Assembly (NCBI RefSeq): GCF_002148795.1
Contig: NZ_MPOB01000007.1
Span: 62,001 to 126,000, forward strand
DNA from: Oceanibaculum nanhaiense
GTDB taxonomy: Bacteria > Pseudomonadota > Alphaproteobacteria > Oceanibaculales > Oceanibaculaceae
Reading direction: 5' to 3'
Length of the DNA: 64,000 nt
A model generated the notes under the pieces. The model was not told where the DNA came from. It made no database searches and saw only the letters and a list, made by a program, of their open reading frames with translations. The translations under genes and the position numbers were made by a program. Position 1 is the stretch's first letter. Each line of letters opens with the position of its first letter. Shown here one piece after another: positions 54,999 to 63,163 of this stretch.

Positions 54999-55772
54999 CT
55001 AATACGCCATCCAGCCGCCATCGACCATGAGGTTCTCGCCGGTCACATAGCTGGCATCGTCGGAGGCGAGAAACAGCGCGGCACTCGCCACATCGTCGGG
55101 CGTGCCGAGGCGCGGCATCGGCGTGCGCGATTCGGAATAGGCGAGGATCTCGGGAGCGACGGCGCGGCCGGTCTTGCCGGTCAGAATCTTGCCCGGCGCC
55201 ACGGCGTTGCACAGGATGTGGTGCTTCGCATAATCCACCGCGATCTGCCGCGTCATATAGACCAGGCCGGATTTGGACACGCCATAGGCGATGTCGTTGG
55301 GGGCGGCGACCATGCCGTGCTGCGAGGTGATGTTCACGATCCGCCCGCGCACGCCCTGCACGATCTCCTGTGTCAGCATCTGCCGAACGGCGGCGCGCGC
55401 CATCAGGAACGGGCCGGTCAGATTCACCGCCATGACGCGGTTCCAGTCGCCCAGCGGCGTGTCGGTCAGGGGCGTGTCGGTGCCGATGGCGGCATTGTTC
55501 ACCAGGATGTCCAGCTTGCCGAAGGCGGCCACGGCGGTATCGACCGCTGCCTGCGCCTGGCTTTCGTCGGAAACATCGGTGGCGACGAAGCGCACGGGAT
55601 GGCCACCAGCCTCGATCAGCGCGCGAGTCGGCTCGCCGCCCTCGCGCACACTCTCGGACAGGTCGGCGATGACGATGGCGGCCCCTTCGGCGGCGAAGCG
55701 CCGGGCGATGGCCCGGCCAATGCCGGAAGCCGCTCCGGTGATCAGCGCCACCTTGCCGTCCAGCCTGCCCAT
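54999..55772 (-). CDS. Short-chain dehydrogenase/reductase
   Basis: This 257-residue SDR has TGAASGIGRAIARRFAAEGA, NNAAIG, ITSQHG and YGVSK, an aspartate after the second strand (IADLS) favouring NAD, and the common C-terminal YVTGENLMVDGGWM. It resembles sugar-alcohol and 3-oxoacyl-type dehydrogenases; no specific substrate is indicated. GGAGG lies upstream of the ATG. It is placed between the TRAP operon and the LPS sugar genes; either could be its context. Confidence 0.88.
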   Translation of the reverse strand: MGRLDGKVALITGAASGIGRAIARRFAAEGAAIVIADLSESVREGGEPTRALIEAGGHPVRFVATDVSDESQAQAAVDTAVAAFGKLDILVNNAAIGTDTPLTDTPLGDWNRVMAVNLTGPFLMARAAVRQMLTQEIVQGVRGRIVNITSQHGMVAAPNDIAYGVSKSGLVYMTRQIAVDYAKHHILCNAVAPGKILTGKTGRAVAPEILAYSESRTPMPRLGTPDDVASAALFLASDDASYVTGENLMVDGGWMAY

Positions 55773-55798
55773 GTCCCTGCCTCCTATACCCGCGTGCC

Positions 55799-57274
55799 CT
55801 ACGCCTTCCTGCCGGTCAGCTTGCCAATCGTGCCGGTGGTGCTGAAGCCTTCCTCAAGCGTCGCCAGCACGATCCTGCCGCCATAGGATTGCACGATCTC
55901 GGCGCCGACAACGGTGTCCACGGTGTAGTCTGCGCCTTTCACCAGCACGTCGGGGCGCAATGTCTCGATCAGGTGGATCGGCGTGTCCTCGGCGAAGATC
56001 ACCACCATATCGACGCTGGCCAGCGATCCCAGCACGGCGGCGCGCGCGGCTTCCGACTGCACCGGCCGGTCCTCGCCCTTCAGCCGCTTCACAGAGGCAT
56101 CGCTGTTGAGGCCGACCACCAGCCGGTCGCAGGCCTTGCGGGCCTGCGCCAGCAGCGAGACATGGCCCGGATGCAACAGGTCGAAACAGCCGTTGGTGAA
56201 GCCGATCTTCAGGCCATGCGCGCGCCAGCCGCGCACCGTCTCGGCGGCGCTGGACAGCGGCAGGGTCTTGCGGTCCATCGACATCAGGCTGGTGGCGTGC
56301 TGCGCGTTCAGGATTTCGCCCGGCGTGGCGACGGCGGTGCCGGCCTTGCCGACGACGATGCCGGCGGCGAGGTTGGCCAGTTCCGCCGCGCGTTCGACCG
56401 GGATGCCGGCGGCCAGCGCGGCGGCCAGCAAGGCGACCACCGTGTCGCCGGCGCCCGATACGTCATAGACCTCGCGCGCGGCGGCCTTCAGATGCAGCGG
56501 CGGGGCGTCGGCCTGAACCAGCGTCATGCCGTCCTGGCTGCGCGTCACCAGCACCATGGCGACGTCGCAGGTCTCGATGATCTTGCGGGCGGCTGCCTCC
56601 ACCTCGTCGTCGGTGCCGGCTGGCAGGCGGCTGGCCTCGGCCAGTTCCTTGCGGTTCGGCGTCAGGATGGTGGCGCCGCGATAGCGCCCGAAATCCGCCC
56701 CCTTGGGATCGACAATGATGGGCCGGCCGGCGGCACGCGCCATCTCTATCAGCCGGGTGACGACCGCATCGGTCAGCACGCCCTTGCCGTAATCGGACAG
56801 GATCAGCCCGCCGCTGGTCGCCAGATCGGTCTCGGCGCGCGACAGCAGATCGGCGACATTGGCGGGGGAGATCGCGGCCACCAGCTCGTCATCGGCGCGC
56901 AGCAGCTGCTGGCCGCTGGCGATGTAGCGGCGCTTCACCGTGGTGCGGCGGTTCTCCTCGAACAGCAGCTGCGCCTCGATCCGGGTTTCCTCGCCGACCA
57001 GCCCGATCAGCATGCGGCCGGCCTCGTCGCGGCCCAGCACGGTCAGGAAGCAACTCTCGGTGCCCAGCGCTGCCAGGTTGCGCGCCACATTGCCGGCACC
57101 GCCCAGCATTGCCTGCTCGCGCTGAATCTGCAGCACTGGGATCGGCGCTTCCGGCGAGATGCGGTCTACGCTGCCATAGATGAAGCGGTCCAGCATGGCA
57201 TCGCCGACGCACAGCAGACGGGCGCCGGCGATACGCTCCAGATCGGCGGTGAAATCGGTGGTTTCCTCGGTCAT
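55799..57274 (-). CDS. hldE: Bifunctional heptose kinase/adenylyltransferase HldE
   Basis: This 491-residue enzyme makes ADP-heptose for lipopolysaccharide. Residues 1-330 are a ribokinase-type heptose-7-phosphate kinase (GGAGNVARNLAALG; SGAGDTVVALLAAAL). Residues 360-490 are the nucleotidyltransferase (IGFTNGCFDLLHPGHVSLL, the HxGH motif). The ATG at 57274 overlaps the gmhA stop (ATGA), which fixes this start although the frame is open further upstream. It works with GmhA, encoded just before it. Confidence 0.96.
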   Translation of the reverse strand: MTEETTDFTADLERIAGARLLCVGDAMLDRFIYGSVDRISPEAPIPVLQIQREQAMLGGAGNVARNLAALGTESCFLTVLGRDEAGRMLIGLVGEETRIEAQLLFEENRRTTVKRRYIASGQQLLRADDELVAAISPANVADLLSRAETDLATSGGLILSDYGKGVLTDAVVTRLIEMARAAGRPIIVDPKGADFGRYRGATILTPNRKELAEASRLPAGTDDEVEAAARKIIETCDVAMVLVTRSQDGMTLVQADAPPLHLKAAAREVYDVSGAGDTVVALLAAALAAGIPVERAAELANLAAGIVVGKAGTAVATPGEILNAQHATSLMSMDRKTLPLSSAAETVRGWRAHGLKIGFTNGCFDLLHPGHVSLLAQARKACDRLVVGLNSDASVKRLKGEDRPVQSEAARAAVLGSLASVDMVVIFAEDTPIHLIETLRPDVLVKGADYTVDTVVGAEIVQSYGGRIVLATLEEGFSTTGTIGKLTGRKA

Positions 57275-57852
57275 CCGACCAGCCCCAGCTTCTGTTCGAT
57301 GGCGCCGCACAACATCTGGCCCAGCGTGATGTGCATCTCCTGGATGCGCGCGGTGGTCGAGGACGGCACGATCAGCAGCGGGTCGGCAAGGCCAACCAGA
57401 TCGCCGCCATCCTTGCCGCTGAGCGCCGCCGCGCCCGCGCCGATGGCTTTCGCCGCCTGCAGCCCCTTGATGACGTTGGCGCTGCGCCCGGAGGTGGAGA
57501 TGCCGATCACCATGTCTTCCTTGCGGCACAGCGCCTCGATCTGCCGGGCGAACAGCTGCTCGAACCCCAGATCATTGCCGATGGCGGTCAGCGCCGAGCT
57601 GTCGGTGGTCAGCGCCAGCGCCGGGATCGCCTTGCGGTCGGTGATGTAGCGCACCGACAGTTCGGTCGCCAGATGCTGCGCGTCGGCGGCGCTGCCGCCA
57701 TTGCCGAAGAAGATCAGCTTGCCGCCGGCCTGGACGGAAGCACAGCACGCCTCGACCAGCGCCGCGAAGGGTTTCGCCAGCGCATCGCGCGTCGCCGCCG
57801 TGACGTCCGCATGCTCCGCGAATTCCGCCGCGTAGAAGGATGCAAGATCCAT
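57271..57852 (-). CDS. gmhA: Sedoheptulose 7-phosphate isomerase GmhA
   Basis: This 193-residue SIS-fold enzyme isomerises sedoheptulose 7-phosphate to heptose 7-phosphate, the first step to ADP-heptose. GNGGSAADAQHLATELSVRY, ALTTDSSALTAIGND and GISTSGRSANVIKGLQAAK are the GmhA signatures, with histidine and glutamate zinc ligands near MHITLGQMLCGAIE. It overlaps hldE by four bases. Confidence 0.96.
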   Translation of the reverse strand: MDLASFYAAEFAEHADVTAATRDALAKPFAALVEACCASVQAGGKLIFFGNGGSAADAQHLATELSVRYITDRKAIPALALTTDSSALTAIGNDLGFEQLFARQIEALCRKEDMVIGISTSGRSANVIKGLQAAKAIGAGAAALSGKDGGDLVGLADPLLIVPSSTTARIQEMHITLGQMLCGAIEQKLGLVG

Positions 57853-57884
57853 TACCGCCCCGTTCGGGTTAAGGAGTTCCGAAT

Positions 57885-58835
57885 TCAGACTGTGGCGGTT
57901 TCCCTAGCACAATTCTCCCGGTACCAGCGATAGGTCTGTTCGATTCCACGGCGCAGATCGATGGCGGGATACCAGTCCAGCGCCGTGATGCGCGTGATGT
58001 CGAGGCGCTTTTCCGGCGTGCCGTCGGGCCGGGATGGATCGAAGTGGATGGCGCCGCGATAGCCGACGATGTCCGCGATCAGCTCTGCAAGCTCGCGGAT
58101 AGAGATGTCGCTGCCGCTGCCGATATTCACCGGCATCGCGTCCGAATAGCCGCGCAGCATGGCGAGGCAGGCCGTTGCCAGATCGTCGGCATGCAGGAAA
58201 TCGCGGCGCGGCGTGCCGCTGCCCCAGACCGTCACATCCGGCGCGCCTGCCTCTTTCGCCTCATGGAAGCGGCGCAGCAGCGCCGGCAGCACATGGCTGC
58301 TCTCCGCATCGAAGCGGTCGTGCGGGCCATAGAGGTTGGTCGGCATCGCTACGATGGCGTCGAACCCGTGCTGCCGGCGGTAGGCCTGGCAGAGTTTCAG
58401 CCCGGCGATCTTGGCGATGGCATAGGCCTCGTTGGTCGGCTCCAGCGCGCCGCTCAGCAGCGCCTCCTCGCGGATCGGCTGCGGTGTCAGGCGCGGGTAG
58501 ATGCAGGAGGAGGCGAGATAGAGCAGTTTCGCCGCCCCGTGCCGCCAGGCGGAGTCGATGACATTGGCGGCGATGCGCAGATTGACCGACAGGAACTCGG
58601 TCGGAAAGGCGGCATTGGCGGCGATGCCACCCACCTTCGCGGCGGCGAGGATGACATGGCTGGGCCGTTCGGCGGCGAAGAAGCGCTCCACAGCGCGTTC
58701 GTCGGTCAGATCAAGGTCGGCATGGGTGCGCAGGATGAGGTTTCGGTAGCCCACTGCCTCCAGCCTGCGACAGATCGCCGATCCGGCCAGCCCGGTATGG
58801 CCAGCCACGTAAATCCGGCTGTCCGGTCCCGGCAT
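57885..58835 (-). CDS. fcl: GDP-L-fucose synthase
   Basis: This 316-residue SDR-fold epimerase/reductase converts GDP-4-keto-6-deoxy-mannose to GDP-L-fucose. AGHTGLAGSAICRRL, SSCIYPR, NEAYAIAKIAGLKLCQAYRRQ and TNLYGPHDRFD are typical. The catalytic Ser-Tyr-Lys triad is complete. It lies three bases after gmd, which supplies its substrate. Confidence 0.95.
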   Translation of the reverse strand: MPGPDSRIYVAGHTGLAGSAICRRLEAVGYRNLILRTHADLDLTDERAVERFFAAERPSHVILAAAKVGGIAANAAFPTEFLSVNLRIAANVIDSAWRHGAAKLLYLASSCIYPRLTPQPIREEALLSGALEPTNEAYAIAKIAGLKLCQAYRRQHGFDAIVAMPTNLYGPHDRFDAESSHVLPALLRRFHEAKEAGAPDVTVWGSGTPRRDFLHADDLATACLAMLRGYSDAMPVNIGSGSDISIRELAELIADIVGYRGAIHFDPSRPDGTPEKRLDITRITALDWYPAIDLRRGIEQTYRWYRENCARETATV

Positions 58836-58838
58836 GGC

Positions 58839-59873
58839 TCAGGCGGTCATCAGCCGTGGCGCGGGCTGGGCCGCCTGGACCGGCTGCAGCCCGAGGCGGG
58901 CGAGGTCGGCTTCCATCATCTCCGCGATCAGCGCCTCGAACCCGATGGTCGGGCGCCAGCCCAAAAGCCGCGCCGCCTTGCCGGCATCGCCGCACAAATG
59001 ATCGACCTCCAGCGGGCGACGACAGGCAGGATCGGCCACCACATGCCGCCGCCAGTCCAGTCCGGCCTGGCCGAAGGCGATCTCCAGCAATTCGCCGATG
59101 GCATGCGACTGGCCGGTGGCGATGACGAAATCCTCCGGCTCCTCCTGCTGCAGCATCAGCCACATGGCGCGCACATAATCGGCGGCGTGGCCCCAGTCGC
59201 GGCGTACGGACAGATCGCCCAGCGCCAACCGGTCCTGCATGCCGGCGGCGATGCGGGCGGCGGCTAGCGTCACCTTGCGGGTGACGAAGTTTTCGCCCCG
59301 GCGCGGGCTTTCATGGTTGAACAGGATGCCGTTGCAGGCGAACAGCCCGTAGGCGTCGCGGTAGACCGCGGTGGCGTTATGCGCGGCCAGCTTGGCCACG
59401 CCATAGGGACTGCGCGGGTGGAAGGGCGTGTCCTCGTTCTGCGGCGGCGGCGACGCGCCGAACATCTCTGACGATCCGGCCTGATAGAACCGCACCTGCC
59501 GCCCGCTGGCCCGGCAATGCGCGTGCAAAGCTTCCAACACCATGGCCGTGCCGGTGGCGATCACCGCCATGGTGCGGGCGGGCTGCACGAAGGACAGGCC
59601 GACATGGCTCTGGCCGGCGAGGTTGTAGAGCTCGTCCGGCTGCGTCTCGTCAATCAGGCGGCGCAGGAAGCCGGCGTCCAGAATATCGCCCTCATGCAGG
59701 AAGAAACGGCGTTCCGTCTCGTCGCTTTCGGCCAGCAGAGGCGCGAGGCGCCAGATGGCGCCACCCTCGATGCGCCGCGCCAGACCATGCACGGTATAGC
59801 CCTGTTCCAGCAGGAATTCCGCGAGGTAGGACCCGTCCTGACCGGCCACGCCGGTGATCAGGGCGGTCTTCAT
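58839..59873 (-). CDS. gmd: GDP-mannose 4,6-dehydratase
   Basis: This 344-residue NADP-dependent dehydratase makes GDP-4-keto-6-deoxy-D-mannose. TGVAGQDGSYLAEFLLEQGY, SSEMFGASP, YGVAKLAAHNATAVYRDAYG and FNHESPRRGENFVTRKV are the family signatures. With fcl it yields GDP-L-fucose for surface polysaccharide. An AT-rich upstream region (59885-59960) presumably holds the promoter for the gmd-fcl-gmhA-hldE run. Confidence 0.95.
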   Translation of the reverse strand: MKTALITGVAGQDGSYLAEFLLEQGYTVHGLARRIEGGAIWRLAPLLAESDETERRFFLHEGDILDAGFLRRLIDETQPDELYNLAGQSHVGLSFVQPARTMAVIATGTAMVLEALHAHCRASGRQVRFYQAGSSEMFGASPPPQNEDTPFHPRSPYGVAKLAAHNATAVYRDAYGLFACNGILFNHESPRRGENFVTRKVTLAAARIAAGMQDRLALGDLSVRRDWGHAADYVRAMWLMLQQEEPEDFVIATGQSHAIGELLEIAFGQAGLDWRRHVVADPACRRPLEVDHLCGDAGKAARLLGWRPTIGFEALIAEMMEADLARLGLQPVQAAQPAPRLMTA

Positions 59874-59980
59874 GGCTCAGGTCCGGGGCAGGGGATGATT
59901 CATAAGAGTAGTATAATAAAAAAATATTCTATTAAAAGAGAGAATCGACACTCAATATACGCCAATGACGTAGGTTCCGA
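59874..59980. other. AT-rich junction between gmd and the toxin gene
   Basis: This 107-base stretch is strikingly AT-rich compared with its surroundings, with runs of A and T (59917-59938). It probably carries promoters for gmd (minus) and the toxin-antitoxin pair (plus), and marks a compositional break. Confidence 0.6.
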
Positions 59981-60328
59981 TTGACGCACCCTGGCTACAT
60001 AAGCATCATTGAAACACCGCGCTTTATCGCGGATGCAAAGTCGCGCCTGAGCAGCGATGAGAGAGACGCGCTGATCGTTACGCTTGCCCGCAATCCGGCA
60101 GCCGGTGTTTTGATCGATGGCGGTGGCGGTCTCCGCAAGCTCCGCGTGGCGACCGGTGGGAGGGGAAAAAGTGCGGGCGCGCGGGTGATCTATTATTTTT
60201 ATGATCACACAGTGCTGGTTTTCCTGCTGACGGTATTTGCGAAGAATGAAAAGGCGGATCTAAGCAAACGCGATCTCGCAATTTTGGCCAAGAGCTGCAA
60301 GGCGCTGGCATTACGATATGGTCGGTGA
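59981..60328 (+). CDS. higB: RelE/HigB-type toxin
   Basis: This 115-residue protein of the HigB-2/RelE toxin superfamily is presumably a ribosome-dependent mRNA interferase. ETPRFIADAKSRLSSDERDALIVTLARNPAAG, LRKLRVATGGRGKSAGARVIYYFYD and LTVFAKNEKADLSKRDLAIL follow the HigB pattern. It starts with TTG (TAGG seven bases before); a later start is possible. It overlaps the antitoxin gene by 11 bases, and the order toxin then antitoxin is the HigBA form. Confidence 0.85.
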   Translation: MTHPGYISIIETPRFIADAKSRLSSDERDALIVTLARNPAAGVLIDGGGGLRKLRVATGGRGKSAGARVIYYFYDHTVLVFLLTVFAKNEKADLSKRDLAILAKSCKALALRYGR

Positions 60329-60629
60329 AATGGGTAAGGACGCTTTCAATCGCATCATGGAAGGGCTGGAAGACGCGCTGGCCTATGCTGATGGAGATAA
60401 GTCGCGCGGGCGGGAAACGCGGATCGAACTGCCAATTCCGGATGTCGCGGTGCTACGTGCGAAACTTGGTTTTACCCAGCAGGAATTTGCCAGCTACTGC
60501 AAGGTTAGCGTTCGGACGATCCAGAATTGGGAACAGGGGCGCCGCCTGCCTGAAGGGCCGGCGCGCGTTTTGCTGACGATTATCGACAAAGAGCCTCAGG
60601 CCGTTCGCCGGGCTTTAGAGGCCGCCTAA
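60318..60629 (+). CDS. higA: HigA-type antitoxin with Xre helix-turn-helix
   Basis: This 103-residue protein has an Xre-type helix-turn-helix (AVLRAKLGFTQQEFASYCKVSVRTIQNWEQGRRLP) that should neutralise the toxin and repress the pair. Its stop overlaps the end of the convergent glcF gene by four bases. ATG at 60318 or 60330 can start it. Confidence 0.87.
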   Translation: MVGEMGKDAFNRIMEGLEDALAYADGDKSRGRETRIELPIPDVAVLRAKLGFTQQEFASYCKVSVRTIQNWEQGRRLPEGPARVLLTIIDKEPQAVRRALEAA

Positions 60630-61918
60630 CCCCGTTCCAGCGCCTGCGGCTTGGGGCCGCCGGTCGCCCAGTCCAGCAACTCGACCGTATGGAGGATGGG
60701 GATGTCCGTGGCGCTGCCGATCTGCGTCATGCAGCCGAGATTGCCGGCGGCGATGATATCGGGCTGCGTCCGCTCGATATTCGCCAGCTTGCGGTCGCGC
60801 AACCGCTTGGCGATTTCCGGCTGCAGCATGTTGTAGGTGCCCGCCGAGCCGCAGCAGATATGCCCTTCCGGCACGTCCTTCACGGTGAAGCCGGCCTGGG
60901 TGAGTAGCGCCTGCGGCAGGGTCTTGATCTTCTGGCCGTGCTGCATCGAGCAGGCGGAGTGGTAGGCCACAATCTGGCCGGTCTCCACCGAGGGGGAAGC
61001 CAGGCCCAGCTCTTCCATCAGCTCGGTCACATCCTTCGTGAGAGCCGAGACCCTGGCGGCTTTTTCCGCCCAGTCCGCATCCTCGCGGAACATGAAGCCG
61101 TAATCCTTCACCGTGGTCCCGCAACCCGAGGCGTTGATCACGATGGCATCCAGCCCCTCGCCCTCGATCTCGCGGGTCCAGGCGGCGATGGTGGATTTGG
61201 CGAGGGCATGGGCGCTGTCCTCGCGGCCCATATGATGGGTCAAGGCACCGCAGCAGCTTGCCCCAGCCGCCACCACCACTTCGCAGCCATGGCGGGTGAG
61301 CAGGCGGATGGTCGCCTCGTTGATGCCGGGTGCGAGCACCGGCTGGGCGCAGCCCGACAGCAGCGCCACGCGCTTGCGGCGCGGCCCCTGCGCGGGAAAG
61401 GTCTGCGGTCGGTCCACCGGGGAGGGGCTGGGGATCGCCTTCGGCGCCAGCGCCAGCATCGCTCCGAGCCTTCCCGGCAGGACATTGCGCAGCGGCCTTG
61501 CCAGCCAGGCGCCGATCAGCGCGAGGCGGAAACGGTCCGGATAGGGCAGCAGATTGGCCAGCAGTGCGCGCATCGCGCGGTCGAGGAAGGGCCGCTTGTA
61601 GGTCTTCTCAATATGGCTGCGCGCGTGATCGACCAGATGCATGTAATGCACGCCGGACGGGCAGGTGGTCATGCAGGACAGGCAGCTGAGGCAGCGGTCG
61701 ATATGCTTCGCCACCTTCTCGGTCGCCGGGCGGTCACCTTCCAGCATCTCCTTGATCAGGTAGATGCGGCCGCGCGGGCTGTCCAGCTCATCCCCCAGCA
61801 GCACATAGGTCGGGCAGGTCGCGGTGCAGAAGCCGCAATGCACGCAGGACCGCAGAATATCGTTGGCAACGGCGATGTCCGGGTCGGCGAGCTGCGCCAG
61901 GGAGAAATTCGTCTGCAT
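60626..61918 (-). CDS. glcF: Glycolate oxidase iron-sulfur subunit GlcF
   Basis: This 430-residue subunit of the membrane-bound glycolate oxidase has two 4Fe-4S motifs, CVHCGFCTATCP (near residue 26) and CLSCLSCMTTCP (near 76). Two CCG-type heterodisulfide-reductase-like domains follow (GASCCGALTHH, GHICCGSAGTYN). It passes electrons from the GlcD/GlcE flavoproteins onward, probably to quinone. It starts five bases after glcE. Confidence 0.95.
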   Translation of the reverse strand: MQTNFSLAQLADPDIAVANDILRSCVHCGFCTATCPTYVLLGDELDSPRGRIYLIKEMLEGDRPATEKVAKHIDRCLSCLSCMTTCPSGVHYMHLVDHARSHIEKTYKRPFLDRAMRALLANLLPYPDRFRLALIGAWLARPLRNVLPGRLGAMLALAPKAIPSPSPVDRPQTFPAQGPRRKRVALLSGCAQPVLAPGINEATIRLLTRHGCEVVVAAGASCCGALTHHMGREDSAHALAKSTIAAWTREIEGEGLDAIVINASGCGTTVKDYGFMFREDADWAEKAARVSALTKDVTELMEELGLASPSVETGQIVAYHSACSMQHGQKIKTLPQALLTQAGFTVKDVPEGHICCGSAGTYNMLQPEIAKRLRDRKLANIERTQPDIIAAGNLGCMTQIGSATDIPILHTVELLDWATGGPKPQALERG

Positions 61919-61923
61919 CTGGC

Positions 61924-63153
61924 TTACACCCCCGGATAGAGCCGGCCGGGGTTCAGCACCCCGCGCGGATCGAACGCATCCTTCACCCGCCGGCTGATGG
62001 CGGCGAGGCCCGGTTCCTGTGGCTGAAACATATCGATGGCGGTGCGCACATCCGCGGATGCCCGGATCAGCGTGGCATGGCCGCCGCCGGATGCCGCCAC
62101 GGCGGCGCGCACGGTCCCGGCATGGGCGTCGGGGACGGGCGGCATGCCCAGCCAGACCAGCCCGCCCTGCCAGTCAAGATAATGCACCGCGCCCGGCGCG
62201 GCGGCAGTGATCGCGGCGGCGACACCGGCGCCTGCCATCGGCGCCACGGAAATCCGCCAGAGCTGCAGCTCCGGTCGGGCGACGAAGGGTGCCACATCGG
62301 CCAGCTCGCGCCACAGTGTCTTCGAGTTATGTGTGTGCAGCTCCTCGGTCGGGCCGAGACTGCCGAGCAGGGTGCGCAGTTCGCGGCAGCGATGCTCGAC
62401 CGACGGGCCTGGCCCCTCGACGCGGATCGCGGTCACCGACGCGCCGGCCTCGCGCAGATAGGAGACGGCGGAGCCGCCCGCGATGTCGGCGGGCAGATGC
62501 GCGGCGCTGGCGACCTCGTGCGGACTGCCCATCGCCAGCGCCATGGCGCGGGTGGCGGCGGCACCGTCGAGGCCGAGCACCAGCACCGTATAGGTCTTCT
62601 CCGGTGCCGGCAGCACCTTGAAGGTCAGTTCCGAGGCCACGGTCAGAGTGCCATGGGAGGAGCAGAACAGCTTCGGCAGATCGTAGCCGGTGACGTTCTT
62701 CACCACCCGGCCGCCGGCCTTGTAGATTTCGCCGCGCCCGCTGACACCCTTGAAGCCCAGTATATGGTCGCGCGCAGCACCTGCCTTCAGCCGGCGTGGA
62801 CCGGCGATGTTGCAGGCGAAGATGCCGGCGATGCTGCCGGCACCCGCCTTCTGGCCCAGCAGCGGCCCCCAGTCGCCGGGCTCGAAGGCCAGCTGCTGGT
62901 TCTTTTCCGCCAGCGCCGCCTCGATCTCGGCCAGCAGCGTGCCGGGGCCGGCGCTCATCACCAGCTCGTCGGCTTCGTACAGGCTGATGCCGCTGAAGCC
63001 GCTGGTATCCAGCGTGTGGCCGGCCTGCACCGGGCGGCCCAGGCCGCGCTTCGTGCCGCGTGCGACAATCTCCAGCGGCTGTTCCTCACCCACCGCCCAG
63101 GCGACGGCGTCGCGCAGCTGCTCCAGCGTTTCGGGGCGCATCACATCGCTCAT
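61924..63153 (-). CDS. glcE: Glycolate oxidase FAD-binding subunit GlcE
   Basis: This 409-residue FAD-linked subunit has a PCMH-type FAD domain (KRGLGRPVQAGHTLDTSGFSG, GAGSIAGIFACNIAGPRRLKAGAARDHILG, GGRVVKNVTGYDLPKLFCSSHGTLTVASELTFKVLP). It is shorter than GlcD and lacks the full C-terminal catalytic part, as GlcE does. It oxidises glycolate to glyoxylate together with GlcD and GlcF. Gene order glcD-glcE-glcF on this strand is standard. Confidence 0.95.
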   Translation of the reverse strand: MSDVMRPETLEQLRDAVAWAVGEEQPLEIVARGTKRGLGRPVQAGHTLDTSGFSGISLYEADELVMSAGPGTLLAEIEAALAEKNQQLAFEPGDWGPLLGQKAGAGSIAGIFACNIAGPRRLKAGAARDHILGFKGVSGRGEIYKAGGRVVKNVTGYDLPKLFCSSHGTLTVASELTFKVLPAPEKTYTVLVLGLDGAAATRAMALAMGSPHEVASAAHLPADIAGGSAVSYLREAGASVTAIRVEGPGPSVEHRCRELRTLLGSLGPTEELHTHNSKTLWRELADVAPFVARPELQLWRISVAPMAGAGVAAAITAAAPGAVHYLDWQGGLVWLGMPPVPDAHAGTVRAAVAASGGGHATLIRASADVRTAIDMFQPQEPGLAAISRRVKDAFDPRGVLNPGRLYPGV

Positions 63154-63163
63154 GACCGGGGCC

